From Lysobacter terrestris (GTDB lineage: Bacteria; Pseudomonadota; Gammaproteobacteria; Xanthomonadales; Xanthomonadaceae): DNA of 64,000 nt. Shown here one piece after another: positions 54,255 to 62,879 of the stretch. The stretch spans positions 2,310,001-2,374,000 of the forward strand of contig NZ_CP060820.1 in NCBI RefSeq assembly GCF_014489475.1, given 5' to 3'. Both the position numbers and the translations under genes were made by a program. Below the pieces are notes generated by a model that saw only the letters and a list, made by a program, of their open reading frames with translations, was not told the origin of the DNA and made no database searches. The number at the start of each line of letters is the position of its first letter. The first letter of the stretch is position 1.

Positions 54255-54397
54255 GGTGGTCTCGGACATCTCGTGGAAGCGGCGGGGCCGCGATTTCGCG
54301 AGGATATCGCCCCGCGTGCGCCTTTGCGCGGGCGGCGGATGCGGAGCTGACAAGCCGGCAGATCCGGCGCAGTGGGCGGGTGTCGCGCGTGGAGAGC

Positions 54398-54700
54398 TTA
54401 TTCGCCCCACTCCTCGTCGGATTCGAATTCGACGATCACGTCCAGGTCGAACGCCAGCGCCTCCACCGCCTGCCGCACCTTGCGCGCGGTCGCAAGGTTG
54501 GGCGCGTCGACCTCCAGCTCGTGGACGCCCGGCCCCCGGTCGTCGGGCAGGCCGGCGGAGCTGGAATCCTCGTCGTCCATGTGCCCCATCAGGTCGGCGA
54601 CTTCCTCGATGTGCTCGATGCCGTCGATGCCCGACAGCAGGTTGCCGATCGCACGCGCGCTGTCGCTGCTGCCGGTGATCCGCATGCGCAGTTGGGGCAT
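54398..54700 (-). CDS. Small acidic protein of unknown function
   Basis: 100-residue acidic protein (SSDSARAIGNLLSGIDGIEHIEEVADLMGHMDDED, cut by the Ser/Asp-rich middle, ending DVIVEFESDEEWGE). I do not recognise a named family. The start at 54700 (MPQLRMRITGSSDSA) suggests a compact alpha/beta domain. It is between the DUF885 and prolyl isomerase genes on the same strand. No membrane segment or signal is visible. Confidence 0.7.
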   Translation of the reverse strand: MPQLRMRITGSSDSARAIGNLLSGIDGIEHIEEVADLMGHMDDEDSSSAGLPDDRGPGVHELEVDAPNLATARKVRQAVEALAFDLDVIVEFESDEEWGE

Positions 54701-54819
54701 GGCACGGTCTCCGTCGGGCCCGTTCAAGCGGGTGTCAACGCTGGGTGTTCAGGCTAGGTGGCGTTGCAGCAAGGATGCGTGATGGCGCGGTCGGGTCGGT
54801 GCAAAGTGGTATCGGTCAA

Positions 54820-54850
54820 AAAAGAAAGGCCGCCCGGAGGCGGCCTTCGT
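54820..54850 (-). terminator. Hairpin terminator after prolyl isomerase gene
   Basis: The stem GGCCGCC/GGCGGCC at 54828-54845 with a CGGA loop is followed on the minus strand by a T-tract (AAAAAAGAAA on the plus strand). It ends transcription from the isomerase gene. Confidence 0.8.
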
Positions 54851-54881
54851 GTTCGCTGCGGCGCTCACGCGGCGCAAGGCG

Positions 54882-55883
54882 TCACGACTTGGGCGTGCGC
54901 ACCGGCAGCGGCACGTTGCACAAGTCGATGTGCCCGGCCGGGCGCTTGTACCACTCGTCGCGGCGGTTGCGGCGCGCTTCCACCAGCTGGGTGAACGCCG
55001 GCGTGTCGGTGCGCAGCAGTTCCAGCGGCACGCGATCGTTCTCGGGCACTTCCGACGCCAGGCGCAGCGCCTTGATCGCGGTGCGCTGTTCGGGCTTCTC
55101 GTAGAAGCCGAGCGCACCGGTACCGCGCGGCAGCACCGACAGGAATTCCATGCCCTGCACGACACGGCCGACGACGGTGATGTTGCGGTCGAGCTGGCGC
55201 GGCGATTGCCCGGTGACCACGTACAGCTCGGTGCCGTTGCTGGAATCGGCGGCGACATCGCGGCCCGCGCCGACGGCGCCGTAGCAGTGCGCCAGCCAGG
55301 CCTTGCCGGCCTGCGGATCGCGCGCGGCAGGGAAGCCGTCGGCGAAACCAACCTGCGGCGCCCAGCCGTCCGCGTCGGTCAGGCGGGTGAACTTCACGCC
55401 CTTGCCCGCGCGTTCGAATTCCGCGGGCAGCTTCGCCTTCGCGCCGCCGAGCGGCTTCTTCTGCTTCTCGCCTTCGGCGGCATCGCCCCACTGCACGACG
55501 AAGTTGTCCTGCGAGCGGTTGATGCTCAGGCCGTTCCAGTAGCCTTCCTTCGCCAGCGTGCGGATGTTGGCGGCGTGCTCCGGCGCGAAGCCGGGCGCCA
55601 GTTCGATCACCACGCGTCCGGCGGCGAGGTCGACGTAGAGGGTGTTGGCCGGATCGAGCCGGCGCCAGTCGGCGGGCGTGGTCGCGTCGAGGATTTCCTG
55701 CGTCGACTTCGGCTTGGCGGTGGCGGCATCGGTCCTGGTGGCCGGCTTCGCGGCAGGCTTCGTCGCGGTCTTCTGCGTGGATGCCTTGGCTGCAGGCTTC
55801 TTGCTCCTGGCATCGACGTGCGAGGTGCACGCCAGGCCGATCACGATTGCGACGGAAAGCAGGGCGGCGCGATTGCAGTGCAT
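54882..55883 (-). CDS. Cyclophilin-type peptidyl-prolyl isomerase, secreted
   Basis: 333-residue periplasmic isomerase that speeds proline cis/trans folding. It has a signal peptide, a Lys/Ala/Pro-rich spacer (about residues 25-62, AKPKSTQ) and a cyclophilin-like core with [25 protein letters not shown] and [13 protein letters not shown]. Catalytic Arg equivalents are not clearly placed, so activity may differ. The start at 55883 has GGGAG at a good spacing; the ATG 12 bases upstream would put this site inside the gene. Confidence 0.82.
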   Translation of the reverse strand: MHCNRAALLSVAIVIGLACTSHVDARSKKPAAKASTQKTATKPAAKPATRTDAATAKPKSTQEILDATTPADWRRLDPANTLYVDLAAGRVVIELAPGFAPEHAANIRTLAKEGYWNGLSINRSQDNFVVQWGDAAEGEKQKKPLGGAKAKLPAEFERAGKGVKFTRLTDADGWAPQVGFADGFPAARDPQAGKAWLAHCYGAVGAGRDVAADSSNGTELYVVTGQSPRQLDRNITVVGRVVQGMEFLSVLPRGTGALGFYEKPEQRTAIKALRLASEVPENDRVPLELLRTDTPAFTQLVEARRNRRDEWYKRPAGHIDLCNVPLPVRTPKS

Positions 55884-56009
55884 GGAGGCTCCCATAGGTC
55901 GGACGCGCGTCCGCTGCGCGATCGGAACGAAGGGCCGAGAATACGCGAAAGACCAAGGCGGGAAAGCGTGCGCCGGTCACCTTGCCGGTCACGTGCATGC
56001 GTGTCGTTG

Positions 56010-56277
56010 CGAACTGTTGTCGCGAACTGTTTGCGCGTGCTCTTGTGCACTGACGGCCTTGCGGGCGACTTGCGCGCAGTCTTTTTCGCCGCCGGTTTTC
56101 GCGTCGCCTGCTTCGCCGACTTCGCGATCTGCTTGCGCCCGCGCGCGCCACCGTCTTGGCTGTTGACCGTCGCCCAGCCGATGCGCTCGGCCTGCGCTTC
56201 GGAGCCGGCACGCTCGCCTCGATGTGCCCGGCCTGCCGCTGCTGCTTGGCGGAACAGGCGGACTTGTCGCCCGGGGC
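56010..56277 (-). pseudogene. Broken KGG/plasmid-stabilisation-like small gene
   Basis: On the minus strand one frame encodes GDKSACSAKQQRQAGHIEAS (near 56271-56212) and the next frame encodes ERAGSEAQAERIGWATVNS (56215-56159), followed by a Lys/Ala-rich tail (QIAKSAKQATRKPAAKK). Joined, these match the pattern of small stress proteins DKSxYTxKQxRxAEHI-E-GYEKRGVSxxEAERRAWATVN. About ten bases are missing at the junction (56217), and frame A has no start codon nearby. An ATG at 56362 begins the tail's frame, but the resulting N-terminus is foreign to the family. This is a degraded gene, or less likely a frameshift-controlled one. Confidence 0.55.
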
Positions 56278-56450
56278 GTCGGCGTTTCCGGGCCGCCACC
56301 GCGGCGGCCGCGCGCCTTGCTGTGACAGGCGCCCGGTGGCGGCCGGGCGACGGCCCGGGCATGACCTACGACCTCCCGTGACTAATGGCAGAGCCGGTAT
56401 AGCGAACTTCGTAGTAGTGTTTGCTTCAAGCTACCGGCCGGACCGCCGCC
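56278..56450. other. Intergenic region upstream of padR
   Basis: Outside the broken gene remnant, no gene is visible here. The segment 56380-56450 should hold the padR promoter; I see no clear palindromic operator. The plus strand has AT-rich TTCGTAGTAGTGTTTG near 56409-56424, in contrast to GC-rich neighbours. Confidence 0.4.
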
Positions 56451-56828
56451 ATGACCCCCGTTCCCATCGACGTGCTCGACAGCCACCTGCGCAAGTTCCA
56501 GAAGGAACTCAGCGCCGGCACCGTCTCGCTGGCGCTCCTGGCCGTGCTCGGGACCGCCGCCGAACCGATGTACGGCTACCAGATCGCCAAGCGCCTGGAG
56601 CAGGAAGGCGAGGGCGTGCTCAGCGGCAAGCAGAGCGCGCTGTACCCGGTGCTGCGCAACCTGGAGGGCGGCGGGCTGCTGGACAGCTTCGTCGAGCCCT
56701 CGGTCGCCGGCCCGCCACGCCGCTATTACCGAATTACCGAAGCCGGGCGCGAAGCCCTGACGGGTTGGTCCGCCGCCTGGCGCGCCACCCGCGATTCCGT
56801 TGACGCCGTACTTGGGGATACCAAATGA
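56451..56828 (+). CDS. PadR family transcriptional regulator
   Basis: 125-residue PadR-like winged-helix regulator (PMYGYQIAKRLEQEGEGVLSGKQSALYPVLRNLEGGGLLDSF, cut into its helices; wing at RRYYRITEAGREAL). Small PadR proteins act as dimers and repress transporter or stress genes. The start at 56451 lacks a strong ribosome site. Its stop overlaps the start of the following membrane protein gene (ATGA), the usual PadR/HAAS coupling. Confidence 0.9.
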   Translation: MTPVPIDVLDSHLRKFQKELSAGTVSLALLAVLGTAAEPMYGYQIAKRLEQEGEGVLSGKQSALYPVLRNLEGGGLLDSFVEPSVAGPPRRYYRITEAGREALTGWSAAWRATRDSVDAVLGDTK

Positions 56829-57745
56829 ACGCCACCGTCCTGCCGACCACCATTCCCGAATACCTCGAGCAGCTGCGGCGCTCGCTGGCCGGCGCCGATC
56901 CGGCGCTGGTGCAGGACGCCCTGTACGACGCCGAGGAATACCTGCGTTCGGAACTCGCCGAGAACCCCGGCAAGTCCGAGGCCGAGGTGATCGCCGCCGT
57001 CGCCGGCAGCTACGGCGCGCCGGACGAGGTCGCCGACATCTACCGCGACACCGAAGTGAAGGTGCAGAGCGCGCTGCGCACCCCGCCGTCGCGTCCGGCC
57101 GCACCGAACCGCTCGTGGGCGGCGCGCTTCTTCGGCGTCATCGCCGAGCCGCGCACGTACGCGTCGCTGTTCTACATGCTGCTGGCGCTGGCTACGGGCA
57201 TCTTCTACTTCACCTGGGTGGTGACCGGCGTGTCGCTGTCGGCCGGCCTGGCGGTGCTGATCATCGGCATTCCGTTCCTGATCCTGTACTTCGGTTCGAT
57301 CCGCGTGCTGTCGCTGGTCGAAGGCCGCCTCGTCGAGGTGATGCTCGGCGAACGCATGCCGCGTCGACCGCTGTACAGCGAACGCGGCAAGCCGCTGCTG
57401 GAACGGATCAAGGAGCTGTTCACCGATCCGCGCATCTGGGCGACGCAGCTGTACTTCCTGCTGATGCTGCCGCTGGGCATCGCCTACTTCACCGTGGTGG
57501 TGACGCTGCTGGCGCTGTCGCTGTCGTTCCTGGTCGCGCCGGTGCTGGTGTGGTTCGGCGTCGGCGATGCCGGCGTGTGGATCGACGGCGTGCAGATCGC
57601 GGACTGGAGCACCTGGCAGCTGCCGCTGCTGTTCGTCGCCGGTGGCCTGCTGCTGTTCGCCACCCTGCACCTGGCCCGCGGCATCGGCTACCTGCACGGC
57701 CAGCTGGCCAAGCACATGCTGGTGAAGTCGGCGCAGGTGGCGTGA
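56825..57745 (+). CDS. HAAS/sensor-domain membrane protein paired with PadR
   Basis: 306-residue protein. Residues 1-85 form a soluble helical domain (EYLEQLRRSLAGADPALVQDALYDAEEYLRSEL) like HAAS or DUF1700 domains, followed by four to six hydrophobic helices (ASLFYMLLALATGIFYFTW, LYFLLMLPLGIAYFTVVV) resembling the putative sensor domain. PadR and such membrane proteins are a known pair, in which the membrane partner may control or be controlled by the regulator. The overlap of four bases makes them one unit. Confidence 0.82.
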   Translation: MNATVLPTTIPEYLEQLRRSLAGADPALVQDALYDAEEYLRSELAENPGKSEAEVIAAVAGSYGAPDEVADIYRDTEVKVQSALRTPPSRPAAPNRSWAARFFGVIAEPRTYASLFYMLLALATGIFYFTWVVTGVSLSAGLAVLIIGIPFLILYFGSIRVLSLVEGRLVEVMLGERMPRRPLYSERGKPLLERIKELFTDPRIWATQLYFLLMLPLGIAYFTVVVTLLALSLSFLVAPVLVWFGVGDAGVWIDGVQIADWSTWQLPLLFVAGGLLLFATLHLARGIGYLHGQLAKHMLVKSAQVA

Positions 57746-57786
57746 TCGGCGATATCCCTACTCTCGCCGCGCGAGCCGAGATGAAT

Positions 57787-57988
57787 CCCTCTCCCCGCGC
57801 AAGCGGGGAGAGGGTGCCCGCAGGGCGGGTGAGGGGCGACGGAGCCGGACATCCGTTGGTAGCGTGGACTTGTCGAGTGCGGTTCTGGTTTCGCCGCGTT
57901 GGATGGAGCGCGGCAGGTTGAAGTCGCTGGCTCCATCGGCCCCTCATCCGCCCTGCGGGCACCTTCTCCCGCAAGCGGGGAGAAGGGA
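57787..57988. repeat. Palindromic repeat, family C inverted pair
   Basis: CCCTCTCCCCGC/GCGGGGAGAGGG plus GCCCGCAGGGCGGGTGAGGGGC at 57787-57838 recurs in reverse at 57939-57988 (CCCTCATCCGCCCTGCGGGC, then TCTCCC/GGGAGA). They occupy most of the 330-base gap between the PadR/sensor unit and PhaZ, together with the terminator below. I see no gene in it. Confidence 0.75.
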
Positions 57989-58001
57989 AGCAACGGATCA
58001 G

Positions 58002-58038
58002 AAAAAACGAAAAGCCCGGCGAATGCCGGGCTTTTTTT
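58002..58038. terminator. Bidirectional terminator with REP-like core
   Basis: Stem-loop AGCCCGGCGAATGCCGGGCT with A-tract upstream (AAAAAACGAAA) and T-tract downstream (TTTTTTT) lies between the sensor protein gene (plus) and phaZ (minus). The central CCCGGCGAATGCCGGG equals the core of the REP-like family A. Confidence 0.88.
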
Positions 58039-58075
58039 CACGGGGCAAACGAACAGTTCGCCGCTCATGCCATCG

Positions 58076-59326
58076 TCACTGGCCCGAGTAGCGGGCGATG
58101 AAGTCGCGCACCTGCGGATACACCTGCGTGCGCCAGCGGCGGCCGCTGAAGATGCCGTAATGGCCGGCGCCTTCGATGGTGAGGTGGCGGTGGTCGTCCT
58201 GCGGGATTCCGGTGCACAGCGCGTGCGCGGCGCGCGTCTGGCCCTGGCCGGAGATGTCGTCGAGTTCGCCTTCGATCGTCAGCACCGCGGTATCGGTGAT
58301 GGCGCCGGGGTTCACCGCTTCGCCGCGCACCACCCACTCGCCCTTGGGCAGCAGGTGGCGCTGGAACACCACGTCGACCGTTTCCAGGTAGTACTCGGCC
58401 GGCATGTCGAGCACCGCGTTGTATTCGTCGTAGAAACGGCGGTGCGCGTCGGCGTCCTCGAGGTCGCCCTTCACCAGGTCCTGGTAGAAATCCCAGTGCG
58501 ACTGGAAGTGGCGCTCCGGATTCATCGCGACGAAACCGCCGTGCTGCAGGAAGCCGGGATAGACGCGGCGGTCGTGGCCCGGGTAGTTCGGCGGCACCGC
58601 GTGCACGAGGTTGGCCTCGAACCACCACAGCGGCTTTTCCGTCGCCAGGTCGTTGACCTTGGTCGGGTTCTGGCGCGTGTCGATCGGGCCGCCGAACATC
58701 ACCAGCGAACGCGGCGTCTTCTCGCCGCGCGCGGCCATCAGCGAGACCGCGGCCAGCGTCGGCACGGTCGGCTGGCACACGCTGATCACGTGCAGGTTGT
58801 CGGCGCCGATGGTGCGGATGAATTCCTCGATGTACGCCACGTAGTCGTCGAGGTGGAAGGCGCCGTCCGCGAGCGGAACCATGCGTGCGTCGACCCAGTC
58901 GGTGACGTAGACCTTGTGGTCCTGCAGCAGCGTCTTCACCGTGTCGCGCAGCAGCGTGGCGTGGTGGCCCGACAGCGGCGCGACCACCAGCACGGACGGG
59001 TCGTCCTTGAACTCGGTGATGGCTTCGGCGTCGTCGGCGAAGCGCTTGAAGCGCAGCAGGCGGCAGAACGGCTTCTTCAGCACCTCGCGCTCGACCACCG
59101 GATAGCTCTTGCCGTCCTTCTCGATCGCGTGGATGCCGAACTCGGGCTTCTCGTAGTCCTTGCCGATGCGGTACATCAGTTCGTAGCCGGCGGACACGCG
59201 CGAGGCGCCCGGCAACGACGACAGCCAGCTGCCCTGCGCGCCGAACATGCGTGCATTGGCCTCGGCCCAGTAGTTCCACGGCTGCATCCAGGCGCGGCCG
59301 AGTTCGTGCAGGTGATAAAGCAGCAT
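58076..59326 (-). CDS. phaZ: Intracellular polyhydroxyalkanoate depolymerase
   Basis: 416-residue intracellular PHB depolymerase of the alpha/beta hydrolase fold. The nucleophile is Cys184 in ISVCQPTVP, as in the Cupriavidus PhaZ1 group, where cysteine replaces serine. LLYHLHELGRAWMQPWNYWA at the N-terminus is typical. It mobilises stored polymer granules in the cytoplasm. The start at 59326 was chosen for this conserved N-terminus; the in-frame ATG at 59356 is also possible. No phaC is in the window. Confidence 0.9.
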   Translation of the reverse strand: MLLYHLHELGRAWMQPWNYWAEANARMFGAQGSWLSSLPGASRVSAGYELMYRIGKDYEKPEFGIHAIEKDGKSYPVVEREVLKKPFCRLLRFKRFADDAEAITEFKDDPSVLVVAPLSGHHATLLRDTVKTLLQDHKVYVTDWVDARMVPLADGAFHLDDYVAYIEEFIRTIGADNLHVISVCQPTVPTLAAVSLMAARGEKTPRSLVMFGGPIDTRQNPTKVNDLATEKPLWWFEANLVHAVPPNYPGHDRRVYPGFLQHGGFVAMNPERHFQSHWDFYQDLVKGDLEDADAHRRFYDEYNAVLDMPAEYYLETVDVVFQRHLLPKGEWVVRGEAVNPGAITDTAVLTIEGELDDISGQGQTRAAHALCTGIPQDDHRHLTIEGAGHYGIFSGRRWRTQVYPQVRDFIARYSGQ

Positions 59327-59462
59327 CGCGAAGGGCCCCTGTACCCGGTGCGCCATATGACGCACCGCAGCATAGCCGATGGGGGTGGCGGGTTTGTGAA
59401 GCCGGTCGCGTTTCGCCCCGTGCGGGGCGGCGGCACCCCTCGGGGCCGCAGCGACGGGCGCG

Positions 59463-60053
59463 TCAGCCCGCTTCCAGTGCGGTGGCGTGGTCGCGCAAGG
59501 CAGGCGACAGCCACAGGTGCGAACCGATCCGCTGCAGGCCCAACTTCTCGAACCGCTGGCGGTAGAACGCCGCCGGCCGGTTGCGGAAATCGTGCTCGTC
59601 GCCTTCGGCGCCGTCTTCGCGGGTGAAGGTTTCCAGGAACGCCACGCCGCCGCAGAGTTCGGCCAGGCCGGGCAGGCCGCGATCGAGTTCGCGCGCATCC
59701 AGGTAATGCATCACGTCGCTGCACACCAGCAGGTCGACGGGCGGGCACGGGCGCAGCATGGCGAAGTCGCCGAACGCGGCCAGGTGGAGGTTGCGGCGCG
59801 CGCCGAAGCGGCGGATCGCGTATTCGCTGCTGTCGAAGCCCAGGTACTTCGCATTCGGGCGCAACTTCAGCAACGGCGCGCGCCACACGCCTTCGCCGCA
59901 ACCGATGTCGAGCACAGTGCGCAGCGGGCGTTCGAGGTGGTACTCGGCGGTCGCCACCGCCATCGCGACCTTGCGCGCCAGGCGCGCGCGATCGCCGATG
60001 CCGCGCTGGCGGTACCAGGTGTCGAAGTAGTGCTGGTCGTAGCGTTTGCTCAT
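59463..60053 (-). CDS. SAM-dependent methyltransferase
   Basis: 196-residue class I methyltransferase. The SAM site is VLDIGCGEGVWR, followed by YLGFDSSEYAIRRFG and VDLLVCSDVMHYL. A C-terminal segment (AFYRQRFEKLGLQRIGSHLWLS) resembles NodS-like or small-molecule methyltransferases. The acceptor is unknown. The start at 60053 (MSKRYDQHYFDTWYR) was chosen because the upstream stretch is repeat-like and not family-like. Confidence 0.85.
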   Translation of the reverse strand: MSKRYDQHYFDTWYRQRGIGDRARLARKVAMAVATAEYHLERPLRTVLDIGCGEGVWRAPLLKLRPNAKYLGFDSSEYAIRRFGARRNLHLAAFGDFAMLRPCPPVDLLVCSDVMHYLDARELDRGLPGLAELCGGVAFLETFTREDGAEGDEHDFRNRPAAFYRQRFEKLGLQRIGSHLWLSPALRDHATALEAG

Positions 60054-60083
60054 GCGTGGCTCGCGAACCACAACGGCACCCTC

Positions 60084-60177
60084 GCTGTCATCCCGAGCGC
60101 GGCGAGGGACCCGTTGTTCGTAGAAGATGGGAAGCCAATCGGCGGAAAAGCAGGCCCCTGCTGCACTCGGGGTGACA
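60084..60177. repeat. Inverted repeat, family B
   Basis: CTGTCATCCCGAGCGCGGCGAGGGAC at 60085-60110 and its partner CTGCACTCGGGGTGACAG at 60161-60178 form an imperfect inverted pair upstream of the methyltransferase gene. GTCATCCCGAGCG-type repeats are common in bacteria of this group. Confidence 0.6.
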
Positions 60178-60225
60178 GCACGAAGCATGGCCGTCATCCT
60201 ATCGCGAGTTCCCGCGGAGCCCGCC

Positions 60226-60663
60226 ATGCAAGCCTATTTCTGGACCAAGACCGCCCACCTCGTGTTCGTCATGGCCTGGATGGGCGGGGTGTTCTACCTG
60301 CCGCGGATCCTGGTCAACCTCGCCGAGGCCGGCAGCGACGACAGCGTCGAAGGCCGCGCGGTGCGCGCGCGCCTGGTGCTGATGGGCAAGCGCCTGTACC
60401 GCTTCGGGCACATCATGTTCGGGCTGGCCTTCGTGCTCGGGCTCACGCTGTGGCTGCACTTCAAGGTCAGTGGCGGCTGGCTGCACGCGAAGCTCGGCCT
60501 GGTCGCGGTGATGCTCGCGTACTACATCGTCGCCGGTCGCTGGTTGAAGGGCGTCGAAGCGGGCCGCGCGCTGCCGTCGTCGCGCACGCTGCGCTGGTTC
60601 AACGAGCTGCCGGTGCTGCTGTTGGTGGCGATCGTGTACCTGGTGATCGCCAAGCCGTTCTGA
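60226..60663 (+). CDS. HemJ/CopD-like membrane protein
   Basis: 145-residue membrane protein with four hydrophobic helices. It has the HemJ pattern: an early Lys-Thr-Ala-His (KTAHLVFVMAWMGGVFYLPR), RLYRFGHIMFGLAF, WLHAKLGLVAVMLAYY and a C-terminal RWFNELPVLLLVAIVYLVIAKPF-like ending (conserved as NE-P). HemJ oxidises protoporphyrinogen IX in haem synthesis. The YH after the third helix in classic HemJ reads YY here. CopD-family assignment is safe, HemJ likely. The start at 60226 follows CGCGGAG. Confidence 0.75.
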   Translation: MQAYFWTKTAHLVFVMAWMGGVFYLPRILVNLAEAGSDDSVEGRAVRARLVLMGKRLYRFGHIMFGLAFVLGLTLWLHFKVSGGWLHAKLGLVAVMLAYYIVAGRWLKGVEAGRALPSSRTLRWFNELPVLLLVAIVYLVIAKPF

Positions 60664-60699
60664 AGCGCTGCGGGGCCAGCCACGCTCGCTGCGCTTCGC

Positions 60700-60902
60700 C
60701 CCTCATCTGCCCCCCGACCAAAGCATTCGGGGGCAGGCTCGGCGGGTATCTTCTCCCCGCAGGCGGGGAGAAGGCCGCCTGTGGCGTCGCGGGATTTGTA
60801 GGGGGTTGCGCACGCTTGCGTGCTGCTTGTTCCTTGCGCAGGCGCGCTGTGCATATCCCTCCTCCCGCGCGCGGGGAGAGGGTGCCGAAGGCGGGTGAGG
60901 GG
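60700..60902. repeat. Palindromic repeats, family C
   Basis: CCCCTCATCTGCC with a GGGGGCAGGC hairpin and TTCTCCCCGC/GCGGGGAGAAG lie at 60700-60773, and CCTCCTCCCGCGCGCGGGGAGAGGG with GGCGGGTGAGGGGAGG at about 60860-60903. The two are inverted copies of the repeat seen at 57787. They occupy the 279-base gap between the HemJ-like and alkaline phosphatase genes; no gene is visible there. Confidence 0.65.
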
Positions 60903-60942
60903 AGGCGAGCGCAGCGAGCTGCCTGCTCGATCGCCCCGACCA

Positions 60943-62646
60943 TCAGCGCGTGCGGAACGCCTCAGGCTTCGGCAATTCCACCGGCACGCCGTTGTCGTCG
61001 CAATTGCCGCGCGCGCACAGCGTCGCGCGCAGGGCCGGCATCGCCTGCAGCAGGAAGTGGAAGATCGTGTTCTGCTCGACGCTGCCGCGCACCGCGCCGC
61101 TGCCCGGGCCGCGCGCCCAGATGCCGACGTCGTCGCCGCCGTGCGTTTCCGCCGTGGTCGGCACCAGGGCTTCCTGCATGAAGTCGGGCGCCGCGGTGTC
61201 GACCCGGGTCAGGTCGGGACGGCCGTGCCGGGCTTGCTCGAAACCGTTGGCTTCGTGCAGGAAGGTCTTGGGCCCCTCGGGCTGCTGCGACGAAGCGCCC
61301 ACGTAACCGGGGCCGTTGCTGTAGTTGAGCGTGGTGTACGGCATGCCCAGCGCATCGCGCGCGTAACTGCCGTCGGCGCTGCCTTCGCCGCTGCTGCCGC
61401 GGACCTTGCCCAGGATCGCGTTGCCGCGCACCGGGTAGCCGACGAAGCTGAGCGTGTGCGAATGGTCGGCGGTGACCAGGATCAGGGTGTCGTCGGGCGA
61501 AGTCATTTCGTCCGCGGCGCGGACCGCGTCGCTCAGGGCGACGGTGTCGGTCAGCGCGCGGTAGGCGTTGCCGCTGTGGTGGGCGTGGTCGATGCGGCCG
61601 CCTTCCACCAGCAGCACGTAGCCCTTGTCGTTGCGGCGCAGGCGGGTGATGGCGGCGCGGGTCATCTCGGCCAGCGACGGTTCGCCGGCGATGTCGCGCG
61701 GGCGGTCGTGTTCGTAATTCATGTGGTCGTAATTGAACAGGCCGAGCAACGGCTTGTCGGCCGGCGCCTGCGCCAGTTGCGCGGCATTCCACACGTAGGC
61801 GCCATCGGCGTGGCGCTGCTTCCACTCGCCGATGAGGTCGCGGCCGTCCAGGCGCTGGCCGACCTTGTCGTCTTCCTCCGGATCGCGCTGCTGCACGGTC
61901 ATGAAGTTGCCGCGGCCGCCGCCCATGAGCACGTCGGGGCCGTTGCCGAACGGCGATTCCACGAACTGGCGCGCGATGTCGATGCAACCGGCGGCCGCTG
62001 CCTGCGCCGGGATGGCCGTGTCGTTCTCCCAGCTGCGGTGCGCCGAGTGGCTGAAGGTCGCCGCGGGCGTGGCGTGGGTGACGCGGGTGGTGGTCACCAC
62101 GCCGGTCGCGAAGCCGTTGCTTGCCGCCAGTTCCCACAGGCTGAGCAGTGGCGTCTTCAGCGCGGCCGCGCAGTCGCCCAGCTTCGCTTCCTGACCGATG
62201 CTGAGCACGCCGAAGCGCGTCTTCACGCCAGTGGCCATCGCCGACATCGTGCCGGCCGAGTCGGGCGTCTGCGCGTCGATGTTGTAGGTCCTGCTCAATG
62301 CGCTGGCCGGGAAGCGTTCCCAGCTCAGCCGGTTCTCCTCGCCCGACGCGCCGTTGCGCTGGCCCTCGAGGATGCGCGCGGCGGCCACCGTGGTCAGGCT
62401 CATGCCGTCGCCGACGAACAGGATCACGTTCTTCGCGCGTCCGCCCATCGCGCCGCGCTGCGCCGCCTGTGCGGCACCGTCGCGGAACCACCACGCCGGC
62501 GTTTCGCCGTCGGGGCGCTTGATCGCGGGGACGGCGACGTCGAACGCCAGTCCAGTCTCTGCGGCCTGCGGGCGCGGTGCGGTGCTGGCGCAGCCGCCGA
62601 GCAGGGTGAAGGACAGGGCGAGGGCAATGACACGCACGGATTGCAT
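60943..62646 (-). CDS. Alkaline phosphatase lipoprotein
   Basis: 567-residue phosphatase of the PhoA superfamily, hydrolysing phosphomonoesters outside the cytoplasm. The nucleophile is Ser130 in TPDSAGTMSAMATG, with metal ligands in VGDGMS (Asp80), GRIDHAHHSGN, TADHSH and ETHGGDDV. Lipobox LGGC places a lipid anchor at Cys19. The protein is larger than E. coli PhoA (471) because of inserted loops. The start at 62646 gives the signal peptide. It diverges from the symporter gene. Confidence 0.92.
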   Translation of the reverse strand: MQSVRVIALALSFTLLGGCASTAPRPQAAETGLAFDVAVPAIKRPDGETPAWWFRDGAAQAAQRGAMGGRAKNVILFVGDGMSLTTVAAARILEGQRNGASGEENRLSWERFPASALSRTYNIDAQTPDSAGTMSAMATGVKTRFGVLSIGQEAKLGDCAAALKTPLLSLWELAASNGFATGVVTTTRVTHATPAATFSHSAHRSWENDTAIPAQAAAAGCIDIARQFVESPFGNGPDVLMGGGRGNFMTVQQRDPEEDDKVGQRLDGRDLIGEWKQRHADGAYVWNAAQLAQAPADKPLLGLFNYDHMNYEHDRPRDIAGEPSLAEMTRAAITRLRRNDKGYVLLVEGGRIDHAHHSGNAYRALTDTVALSDAVRAADEMTSPDDTLILVTADHSHTLSFVGYPVRGNAILGKVRGSSGEGSADGSYARDALGMPYTTLNYSNGPGYVGASSQQPEGPKTFLHEANGFEQARHGRPDLTRVDTAAPDFMQEALVPTTAETHGGDDVGIWARGPGSGAVRGSVEQNTIFHFLLQAMPALRATLCARGNCDDNGVPVELPKPEAFRTR

Positions 62647-62879
62647 GGAGGTCCTGGGGGCGGCGGGGCCGGGCACGGGGCCGCGGATTATGCCAAGGCG
62701 GCGCGATGCCTCGGCGAGGATGCGCCGACAGTATTGGCTGCGGGTTTGCCCATTGCGGGGTTGTACATTCCGGTTTGGAACAAAGGATTGCGCGCAGGCG
62801 CCCCACGGCCCGTGCCGGCTCCGCTATGGTGCGGGGCTTCCGCGATGGGTCGGGTGGCCCGGGCGCGAGGAGAATTCGA

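Noticed and set aside
56212-56220. Programmed ribosomal frameshift in the broken gene
   Set aside because: There is no slippery run or stem-loop at the junction and about ten bases are missing relative to the family pattern. A deletion is simpler.
55841-56362. 173-residue minus-strand frame as an intact gene
   Set aside because: Only its middle matches a known family; the N-terminal part is foreign and the recognisable N-terminal piece is in another frame. Treated as a broken gene.
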